From Chloroflexota bacterium (lineage in GTDB: Bacteria > Chloroflexota > Limnocylindria > Limnocylindrales > CSP1-4), in NCBI GenBank assembly GCA_017882025.1, contig JADGQG010000023.1:1-15504 (forward strand): a stretch of 15,504 nt of DNA, in the 5' to 3' direction. The translations under genes and the position numbers were made by a program. Under the pieces are notes generated by a model. That model was given only the letters and a program-made list of their open reading frames with translations. It was not told where the DNA came from and made no database searches. Below are positions 1 to 5,265 of this stretch, piece by piece (the first letter of the stretch is position 1; every line of letters begins with the position of its first letter).

Positions 1-1
1 G

Positions 2-385
2 CTTGCCGTGGCGGCCCTCACAGCGGTCGAGAAGATCGGCGCCGAAACGAACGACGAGGGCCTCTACGCGCTCGCGCAAACCGCCACTTTTCTCGCTGCG
101 TCGCCCAAGTCCGCGGCCGCCGGCCGGGCCTTCTTCGCCGCCCGCGACGAGCTGCGCGCGCATGGCCCGCGTCCGGTACCGGGGCATCTCCGCCCGGCCG
201 CGAAGACCTATCGGAATCCGCGCGACGCGTCGGACGCCGCGGTCGACCAGGCATACCTGCCACGCGGCGTCGCGGGTCGACGGTTCTGGGAACCTACCGA
301 GGCCGGCGCCGAGTCACGCCTCCGCGAGCTCCACCTGGCCCGGCTCGACGCGAAGGCGGAAGCGCGGCGCCGGCGCGGCGAGTGA
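2..385 (+). CDS. rarA: Replication-associated recombination protein A (RarA/MgsA), C-terminal part only
   Basis: The open frame enters from the left edge (first full codon at base 2) and stops at TGA 383-385, giving about 127 C-terminal residues. It resembles the C-terminal tetramerisation region of RarA/MgsA AAA+ ATPases. The diagnostic stretches are an 'ALAQTATFLAASPKS' segment (family pattern: A..YLA.APKSN), a 'PVPGHLR' segment (family: PVP.HLR) and 'YLPRGVAGRRFWEPT' (family: YLP..L.GR.FYEPT.RG.E). RarA acts at stalled replication forks and on single-stranded-DNA gaps, together with SSB. The N-terminal ATPase motifs are outside the window. A GTG at base 8 could be called as a start, but it falls inside a conserved helix and should not be used. 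The next gene lies on the opposite strand, so this one ends convergently. Confidence 0.85.
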   Translation, partial: LAVAALTAVEKIGAETNDEGLYALAQTATFLAASPKSAAAGRAFFAARDELRAHGPRPVPGHLRPAAKTYRNPRDASDAAVDQAYLPRGVAGRRFWEPTEAGAESRLRELHLARLDAKAEARRRRGE

Positions 386-468
386 CCTCGCCGTCACAAA
401 AGGGGATCCCGCTCGATACCGCGTAACACGCGCGGACCCAGGCGCGGGGCGTACGCCACGAGCGTCTG

Positions 469-480
469 GAGTCGCGACTC
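469..480. repeat. 12-bp perfect palindrome between convergent genes
   Basis: GAGTCGCGACTC lies immediately beyond the stop codon of the minus-strand small ORF, in the 95-bp space (386-480) between it and the rarA stop. It has no loop and no T-tract, so it is a poor intrinsic terminator; it could be a protein-binding site or chance in GC-rich DNA. Nothing else recognisable lies in 386-480. Confidence 0.2.
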
Positions 481-705
481 TCACCACCGCGTGACGGACC
501 TGAGCAGACGCGCAACCGGGCGACCGAGGAGCGCAACCAGCCCGATGACGATCCCGACGACGCCCGCGGCGACGCCATGCGGGAGGCCGTTGATGGACTC
601 GAACAGGCCAACCTGTCGGACAACCCCGCCCAGGTCCAGGGGCGTCTCGTCGGGCGGCTCGGGTCGCCTGGACACGCGGACCGATCGGCGCCTGGACCTG
701 GCCAT
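481..705 (-). CDS. Small hypothetical protein with one C-terminal membrane helix (74 aa)
   Basis: I do not recognise a family. The N-terminus is very basic (RSRRRSVRVSRR) and is followed by a short acidic/Pro stretch. One hydrophobic segment at about residues 43-62 (HGVAAGVVGIVIGLVALLG) then leads to a basic end (RPVARLLRSVTRW). This looks like a single-pass membrane protein or a peptide of the inner-membrane leaflet. The ATG at 705 is supported by a purine-rich GGGAGG about 8 nt upstream, and a possible promoter lies at 750-778. It follows the PIN toxin gene by 101 bp on the same strand but probably has its own promoter. Reality of the gene is uncertain because GC-rich DNA gives many chance ORFs; the Shine-Dalgarno and the clean membrane helix are the arguments for it. 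Confidence 0.45.
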   Translation of the reverse strand: MARSRRRSVRVSRRPEPPDETPLDLGGVVRQVGLFESINGLPHGVAAGVVGIVIGLVALLGRPVARLLRSVTRW

Positions 706-749
706 CTTGTCGCCCTCCCAGAACGCTCAAGCATCAACTCATGGCCATG

Positions 750-778
750 ATCATGCGCCGCCCGGTGCGCGCCGGCAA
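750..778 (-). promoter_or_regulatory. Possible sigma-70-type promoter for the small membrane ORF
   Basis: Read on the minus strand, TTGCCG (778-773) is separated by 17 bp from CATGAT (755-750), matching 4 of 6 bases at each consensus box. A start of transcription near 743 would give a leader of about 37 nt containing the GGGAGG ribosome site. The -10 sits in the palindrome CATGATCATG (746-755). This is pattern matching only. Confidence 0.25.
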
Positions 779-806
779 TGACCAGGTCTCCGCGCGCGCT
801 GCCCAA

Positions 807-1229
807 TCACGGCTCCAGGTCCAGGAGCCGCTCCCCCCGCGGGCCGCGCGGCACCAGCACTGCCAGCGGCCGCCGATCGAACGTGGCGATCCGATGAACG
901 CCCAGGCGCCCGGCGGCGGCCACGAGGAGCGCGTCCGAGAGGCGGGGACGGTGCTCGGCATGCTCCACCAGCAGCGCGGCGGCGCAGATGAGGTCCTCGT
1001 GCGTGGGCGCGACCACCCGGATCGCACCGCTCGTCAGCGCCTCGACGAGGGCAAGCGCCGCCGGCTGGCCCAGCTCCCGCTGGAGGACGTGGTCGGCCTC
1101 GCCCAGGGTGAGCGCCCCGAGCAGCAGCGGCTCGTCGACGCGTCCGAACCAGGCACGGGCGGCGTCGTGGTTGAGGTCCGCTGTGTCGGCTGCGGCGACG
1201 ATCGCCGACACGTCCAGCAGCACCGCCAT
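807..1229 (-). CDS. vapC: PIN-domain ribonuclease toxin (VapC-like)
   Basis: This is a 140-residue PIN-domain protein, the usual length for VapC toxins, which are Mg2+-dependent ribonucleases cleaving tRNA or rRNA when freed from antitoxin. The four acidic residues expected for the active site are visible: Asp6 (LLDVSAIV), Glu44 (LTLGEADHV), Asp99 (LSDALLVAAA) and Asp118 (ATFDRR). The toxin is therefore likely intact. Its ATG lies 3 bp after the stop of the upstream RHH antitoxin gene, so the two are almost certainly cotranscribed and translationally coupled. The position right behind an RHH gene supports a toxin role rather than a housekeeping PIN nuclease. The RNA target cannot be read from sequence. 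Confidence 0.85.
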   Translation of the reverse strand: MAVLLDVSAIVAAADTADLNHDAARAWFGRVDEPLLLGALTLGEADHVLQRELGQPAALALVEALTSGAIRVVAPTHEDLICAAALLVEHAEHRPRLSDALLVAAAGRLGVHRIATFDRRPLAVLVPRGPRGERLLDLEP

Positions 1230-1232
1230 TCG

Positions 1233-1493
1233 TCAGCCGCCCCCGTCGGCGCGACGCCGCGTACCGACCTCGCGCTCGGCGATCCGGCGGGCGTCGAGCG
1301 ACAGGCGCCCATGGGCGCTCCGCCCGACCCCGATGAACGCGAGCCGCGGGGCGGCCTCGTGGGCAGAGAGATATGCCTCCAGCGCGGCCGCGATCACCGC
1401 CGTCTTGGTCGACCGCGTCCGTCGGGCATGCCGGTCCAGCCGATCCAGCAGGTCCGGCTCGGCCAGGATCGTGGTCCGCTTCAGCGCAGGCAT
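1233..1493 (-). CDS. vapB: Ribbon-helix-helix antitoxin (CopG/VapB-like)
   Basis: This is a protein of about 86 residues. The N-terminus (KRTTILAEPDLLDRLDRHAR) has the short basic beta-strand followed by a helix typical of ribbon-helix-helix DNA-binding proteins, then a second helix (STKTAVIAAALEAYLSAH). The C-terminal part includes RLAFIGVGRSAHGRLS, resembling the 'F.GiGrSG..dLS' tail seen in many RHH antitoxins that bind PIN toxins. It should neutralise the adjacent PIN toxin and repress the pair through upstream operator DNA. I chose ATG 1493; a GTG at 1499 in the same frame would add two residues (MH). Neither start has a Shine-Dalgarno sequence. A palindrome and a TATATAT box directly overlap the start, so the mRNA could be leaderless. 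Confidence 0.8.
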   Translation of the reverse strand: MPALKRTTILAEPDLLDRLDRHARRTRSTKTAVIAAALEAYLSAHEAAPRLAFIGVGRSAHGRLSLDARRIAEREVGTRRRADGGG

Positions 1494-1508
1494 ATGCACG
1501 CATATATA
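1492..1508 (-). promoter_or_regulatory. Putative autoregulatory operator and -10 box of the toxin–antitoxin pair
   Basis: ATATGC-AC-GCATAT (1492-1505) is a perfect 6-bp inverted repeat with a 2-bp spacer. It overlaps an AT-rich TATATAT (1508-1502 on the minus strand), a striking island in very GC-rich DNA. RHH antitoxins normally bind such short palindromes at their own promoter. A transcription start about 7 nt after the -10 box would fall near 1495, within a few bases of the ATG at 1493. No good -35 is visible. The same TATATA could also serve the plus strand towards the serine operon. Confidence 0.45.
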
Positions 1509-1553
1509 CCACGCTGGACGGCGCGCCTCCGCCTCCCCTACCCTCAGGCAAGT

Positions 1554-1579
1554 CCGTGCGCGCCCCCGGGCGCGGACGG
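1554..1579 (+). promoter_or_regulatory. Near-perfect inverted repeat upstream of the serine operon
   Basis: The arms CCGT-g-CGCGCCC (1554-1565) and GGGCGCG-g-ACGG (1568-1579) pair at 11 of 12 positions around a central CC. The repeat sits 21 bp before the Shine-Dalgarno of the aminotransferase. It could be an operator dyad or an RNA hairpin in the leader. There is no T-tract, so it is not a classic terminator. Confidence 0.35.
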
Positions 1580-1599
1580 CCGCGATCGACCGCCCTACC

Positions 1600-1605
1600 A
1601 GGAGG
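1600..1605 (+). promoter_or_regulatory. Ribosome binding site fixing the aminotransferase start
   Basis: A perfect AGGAGG lies 7 nt before GTG 1613-1615. The open frame extends upstream to 1373 across the antitoxin gene, but only this GTG has a ribosome site and begins just before conserved sequence (NLRIPGPTHLP). Confidence 0.8.
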
Positions 1606-1612
1606 CGCCGCC

Positions 1613-2803
1613 GTGTACCGCTTTGAGCCCAACCTCCGGATCCCAGGCCCGACCCACCTGCCCCCTTCGGTGCGAGAGGCCGGTGGGCGCCAGATGATCA
1701 ACCACCGCGGCCCCGAGTTCGCGGCCTTGCTGGCCCGGATCGATCGCCGCATGCGGGTCTTCTTCGGTACCCAGCAGGAGGTCCTGCTGATCACCGCGGC
1801 CGGCACGGGCGGGCTGGAGGCCGCCATCGTCAACGCGCTCTCTCCCGCTGATCGCGTCCTCGCCGTCCCCACCGGCGCGTTCGGCGACCGCTTCGCGAAG
1901 ATCGCGAGCGTCTATGGCGCCGATGTCACGCGCCTCGAGACCGAGTGGGGCCGGGCCGCGGATCCGGCGGCGCTGCGCGCCCACCTCGCGGCTGACGCCG
2001 ACTACCGCGCGGTCCTGCTGACCCACAACGAGACGTCGACGGGCGTCACGAACCCGATCGCGGCGCTCGCCGCGGTGGTGCGTGAGCTCGCTCCCGAGGC
2101 GCTCATCCTCGTGGACGGCGTATCCGCTCTCGGCGCGGTCCCGTTCGCGATGGACGCCTGGGGCCTTGACGTGGTGGTGACCGGCTCCCAGAAGGCGTGG
2201 ATGGCCGCGCCCGGGATGTCGATGATCGCGCTCTCGGAGCGCGCCTGGCTCGCAGCCGATGAGGCGCGCATGCCGCGCTTCTACTTCGACCTTCGCGACG
2301 CGCGGAAGACGGCCGCCAACGGCCAGACGCCATGGACGCCCGCGGTCGCCGTGATGTACCAGGTGGACGCAGGCCTGGAGCTGATGGAGGCCGAGACGCC
2401 TGCCGGGGTCTTCGCCCGCCACGCGGCCTGCGCCGCCGCGACGCGCGCCGGGCTGGAGGCGCTCGGCTTCCGGCTCCTGGCCGAGCCGGCGTTCGCGTCG
2501 AACACGGTGACGGCAGCCTGGATCCCCGAGGACCTCGACTGGAAGGCGTTCAACGGCGAGGTGAAGGCCCGGCAGCTTGTCCTCGCCGGCGGCCAGGGCA
2601 AGCTCAAGGGGAAGATCTTCCGGGTCGGCCACCTCGGTGCCGTCAACCTGGACGACATCCTCGGCGCCATCGGCGTCCTCGAGGAGGTCGCCCGGATGTT
2701 CAGCCGTCCGACGGAGCCGGGTGCGGCGGTCGCGGCTGCTCAGCGCGCCGTCCTTGCGGCCGTCGAGGCACGTCCCGCAGCGGCCGAAGGAGTCCCAGCA
2801 TGA
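1613..2803 (+). CDS. Class V PLP-dependent aminotransferase (serine–pyruvate/phosphoserine type)
   Basis: This is a 396-residue class V (fold type I) aminotransferase. The N-terminal NLRIPGPTHLPPSV is typical of the alanine–glyoxylate/serine–pyruvate subgroup. The cofactor-binding Asp168 is in LVDGVSALGA, and the Schiff-base lysine is Lys194 in TGSQKAWMAAPG. The C-terminal small domain (GKLKGKIFRVGHLG) carries the substrate-carboxylate arginine motif. Family members use serine, alanine or phosphoserine as amino donor, with pyruvate, glyoxylate or 2-oxoglutarate as acceptor. It begins the operon and overlaps serA by 4 bp (ATGA), so the likely role is transamination of 3-phosphohydroxypyruvate to phosphoserine, replacing classical SerC. 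A serine–glyoxylate enzyme is the alternative. The sequence is complete and shows no sign of damage. Confidence 0.88.
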   Translation: MYRFEPNLRIPGPTHLPPSVREAGGRQMINHRGPEFAALLARIDRRMRVFFGTQQEVLLITAAGTGGLEAAIVNALSPADRVLAVPTGAFGDRFAKIASVYGADVTRLETEWGRAADPAALRAHLAADADYRAVLLTHNETSTGVTNPIAALAAVVRELAPEALILVDGVSALGAVPFAMDAWGLDVVVTGSQKAWMAAPGMSMIALSERAWLAADEARMPRFYFDLRDARKTAANGQTPWTPAVAVMYQVDAGLELMEAETPAGVFARHAACAAATRAGLEALGFRLLAEPAFASNTVTAAWIPEDLDWKAFNGEVKARQLVLAGGQGKLKGKIFRVGHLGAVNLDDILGAIGVLEEVARMFSRPTEPGAAVAAAQRAVLAAVEARPAAAEGVPA

Positions 2804-4383
2804 AGATCCTCGTCGCGGAGCCGCTCGCGACGGAGGGCATCGAGATCCTCCGCCGCCAGCACGATGTCGACGAGAAGGTCGGTCTCACGCCAGAGGAGTA
2901 CCGGGCGATCCTGCCCGAGTACGACGCGCTCGTCGTGCGCAGCCAGGTGAAGGTGGACGCGGAGATGATCGCCGCGGGCACCCGCCTGACGGTGATCGGC
3001 CGGGCCGGCGTGGGCGTGGACAACGTGGACCTGGACGCGGCGACGCGGGCCGGGATCACCGTTGTGAACGCGCCCACGGGGAACACCATCGCGGCGGCCG
3101 AGCTGACGCTGGCCCTCCTGTTCGCGCTGGCCCGCAAGGTCGCCGCGGCAGACGCCTCGATGCGGCGTGGCGAGTGGAAGCGAAGCGCCTTCTCGGGCCA
3201 TGAGCTGCGCGGCAAGACACTCGGCATCGTCGGCCTCGGGAAGATCGGCCAGGCGATCGCCGACCGGGCGCGCGCCCTCGAGATGATCGTGATCGGCAGC
3301 GACCCGTTCGTGTCCGCCGAGCAGGCGGCGCGCCACGGAATCGAGCTCGTCCCGTTCGAGGAGCTCCTTGGGCGCTCGGATGCGGTCACGCTCCACGTGC
3401 CCGTGACGAAGACCACCAAGGGCCTGATCGGCGTCGCCGAGCTGGCCCGGATGAAACCGTCCGCGTTCCTGCTCAACGTCTCCCGCGGCGCGGTCGTCGA
3501 CGAGGCGGCGCTCGCGGCGGCGCTCCGCGCCGGCACGATCGCGGGAGCCGGGATCGACGTGTACACGACAGAGCCGCCGACCGGCAACCCGCTCCTCGAC
3601 GCGCCGAACACGGTCCTCACGCCGCATCTCGGCGCATCGACCGCCGAGGCCCAGGTGCTGGTCGCCGAGGAGGCATCCCAGCAGGTCCTCGACGTGCTGG
3701 ACGGCCGGCCCGCGCGCCACGCGGTGAACGCGCCGCTCCTGACGCCCGAAACCGCGCGCGCGATCGCGCCGTACCTGCCGCTCGCGGAGACGCTCGGCCG
3801 CTTCTACGCCCAGTTCGCCCGGGGAGCGGTGGAGACGCTCACCCTTGAGGTGGCCGGCGAGCTGGCCGCCCACGACGTCACGCCCCTCCAGGCGGCATTG
3901 CTTCGCGGCCTGCTCGAGGGAACCACGACGGAGCGGGTCAACCTTGTGAACGCGGCCCTCCTCGCGAAGGCACGAGGGATCACTCTCGTCGAGCGGAAGA
4001 CGCCCGACGCGGGCGCGTTCGCGACCCTGGTCACCGTGACCGGCGTCGTGGACGGCCTCCCGCACGCAGTCGCCGGGACGCTCGCGAACGGCGAGCAGCG
4101 ACTCGTGCGCCTGGACGACTACGAGCTGGAGATGGCACCCGCGCCATGGATGCTCGTGACGCGCCACCAGGACCGCCCCGGGATGATGGGCCGGATCGGG
4201 GTCATGCTCGGCGAGGCGGACATCAACATCAGCGCGATGCACCTGGGCCGCTCGGCACCGCGGAGCGATGCGTTCATGCTCCTCGCGTTGGACGAGGCCG
4301 TCCCCGACGACGTCGCCGATCACATCCGGGCGATGGACGGCGTCCTGGACATCTGGAGCGTCGAGCTCGGAGACGGCGCGTGA
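2800..4383 (+). CDS. serA: D-3-phosphoglycerate dehydrogenase
   Basis: This 527-residue protein is the long type of SerA and catalyses the NAD-dependent first step of serine synthesis, from 3-phosphoglycerate to 3-phosphohydroxypyruvate. The Rossmann motif GLGKIG is at 145-150. Catalytic residues typical of D-2-hydroxyacid dehydrogenases are Arg229 (NVSRGAVVDE), Glu258 (TTEPP) and His276 (TPHLGAST). An allosteric substrate-binding domain covers about 317-445, and an ACT domain about 450-525 (HQDRPGMMGRIG, then DINISAMHLGR), where serine commonly acts as feedback inhibitor. The ATG at 2800 overlaps the aminotransferase stop (ATGA) and has GAAGGAG 7 nt upstream. The frame is open much further upstream, but that part is a shadow of the aminotransferase. 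The following gene overlaps by 4 bp. Confidence 0.96.
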   Translation: MKILVAEPLATEGIEILRRQHDVDEKVGLTPEEYRAILPEYDALVVRSQVKVDAEMIAAGTRLTVIGRAGVGVDNVDLDAATRAGITVVNAPTGNTIAAAELTLALLFALARKVAAADASMRRGEWKRSAFSGHELRGKTLGIVGLGKIGQAIADRARALEMIVIGSDPFVSAEQAARHGIELVPFEELLGRSDAVTLHVPVTKTTKGLIGVAELARMKPSAFLLNVSRGAVVDEAALAAALRAGTIAGAGIDVYTTEPPTGNPLLDAPNTVLTPHLGASTAEAQVLVAEEASQQVLDVLDGRPARHAVNAPLLTPETARAIAPYLPLAETLGRFYAQFARGAVETLTLEVAGELAAHDVTPLQAALLRGLLEGTTTERVNLVNAALLAKARGITLVERKTPDAGAFATLVTVTGVVDGLPHAVAGTLANGEQRLVRLDDYELEMAPAPWMLVTRHQDRPGMMGRIGVMLGEADINISAMHLGRSAPRSDAFMLLALDEAVPDDVADHIRAMDGVLDIWSVELGDGA

Positions 4384-5258
4384 CCGAAGCGCCCGGGACG
4401 GTGGCGCCCCTCGCCGTCCCATCAGATCTCGCCGCCTCGCTCGTCCTGCTCCGGCATGGCCAGTCCGTCTGGCTGGCCGAGGGCCGCTTCCAGGGTCAGG
4501 CCGACACGCCCCTCTCGCCGCTCGGTGAGCGCCAGGCGGCGCTCGCCGGCGTGCGCCTGGCCGACCCGGCGGCCGCGCCGCGGCTGCCGGTGCCACCCGG
4601 AGACCCCGTCGCGATCGTCTATTCCCCGCTGGCCCGAACCGCTCAGACGGCGGCCGCGGTGGCGGCGGCAATCGCCGCCCGCGGCCGGCAGGCGCCGCCT
4701 CTGATCCCGGAGCCGGGTCTCCGTGAGATCGCGCAGGGTGTGTGGGAGGGGCTGTACCAGCGGGAGGTCGAGGCAGGCTGGCCGGCCGAGGTCGCCGGTT
4801 GGCGCCGCGACCCCGTCCGGAGCTTCGCGCCCGGGGGCGAATCCCTGATCGAGGTGGACCGGCGGGTCCGGGCAGCGCTCGCCCGGGTGATCGACGGGCT
4901 CGCGCGAGCATCCACGACCGTCGCCGACACCGAGCGGGCCGCCGCCGTTCCCGGCTCCCCGGCCCCGGCCGCCGGGTCGTTCTACGACCCCCACGCCGGA
5001 CCGTGGACGCTCCTGGTCGGCCACGACGGGGTGTTCAAGGTCGCGCTGCTCGCGCTGCTCGGCCTGCCTCTCGACCGCTTCTGGACGTTCACCCAGACCA
5101 CGACCGGGATCGGCGTCCTCGACATTCGCAACGGCCGGACGGTCCTGCGAGCCTGGAACCGGACCGAGCACCTCGCGCCGCTTGAGATCGAGGCGGGCGA
5201 GGCGGAACGGCGCGCCGAGGACGAGGCCGCCGCGCGTTCCCGGAGCGGCGCCCTCTAG
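4380..5258 (+). CDS. Histidine phosphatase superfamily protein, candidate phosphoserine phosphatase
   Basis: This 292-residue protein belongs to the phosphoglycerate mutase-like histidine phosphatases. The phospho-accepting histidine is His26 in LVLLRHGQS. Arg86 (YSPLARTAQT), Glu116 (LREIAQGVWEG) and His215 (LLVGHDGVFK) complete the usual active site. The GTG start at 4380 overlaps the serA stop (GTGA), with GGAG 7 nt before it. As third gene behind an aminotransferase and SerA it is well placed to be the phosphoserine phosphatase that finishes serine synthesis; metal-independent enzymes of this superfamily with that activity are known from Hydrogenobacter. Broad-specificity phosphatase, mutase or CobC-like activity cannot be excluded. 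Residues about 174-206 form an extra Ala/Pro-rich insertion before the VGH strand, and the last 25 residues are charged and probably disordered. Confidence 0.85.
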   Translation: MTEAPGTVAPLAVPSDLAASLVLLRHGQSVWLAEGRFQGQADTPLSPLGERQAALAGVRLADPAAAPRLPVPPGDPVAIVYSPLARTAQTAAAVAAAIAARGRQAPPLIPEPGLREIAQGVWEGLYQREVEAGWPAEVAGWRRDPVRSFAPGGESLIEVDRRVRAALARVIDGLARASTTVADTERAAAVPGSPAPAAGSFYDPHAGPWTLLVGHDGVFKVALLALLGLPLDRFWTFTQTTTGIGVLDIRNGRTVLRAWNRTEHLAPLEIEAGEAERRAEDEAAARSRSGAL

Positions 5259-5265
5259 CTCTATA

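Noticed and set aside
8..385. Complete 125-aa gene starting at GTG 8
   Set aside because: The sequence upstream of base 8 is already in a conserved RarA helix, so this is the tail of a longer gene cut by the window.
386..480. Intrinsic terminator between rarA and the small membrane ORF
   Set aside because: The inverted repeats there (CGCGT/ACGCG and GAGTCGCGACTC) are short and no T-run follows on either strand.
1373..1612. Extended N-terminus for the aminotransferase (476 aa version)
   Set aside because: The extension overlaps the antitoxin gene, is low-complexity, and lacks a ribosome site, while GTG 1613 has a perfect AGGAGG.
2740..4911. 723-codon minus-strand open frame opposite serA and the phosphatase gene
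   Set aside because: Arg/Gly/Ala-rich composition without motifs; the plus strand carries recognisable SerA and phosphatase.
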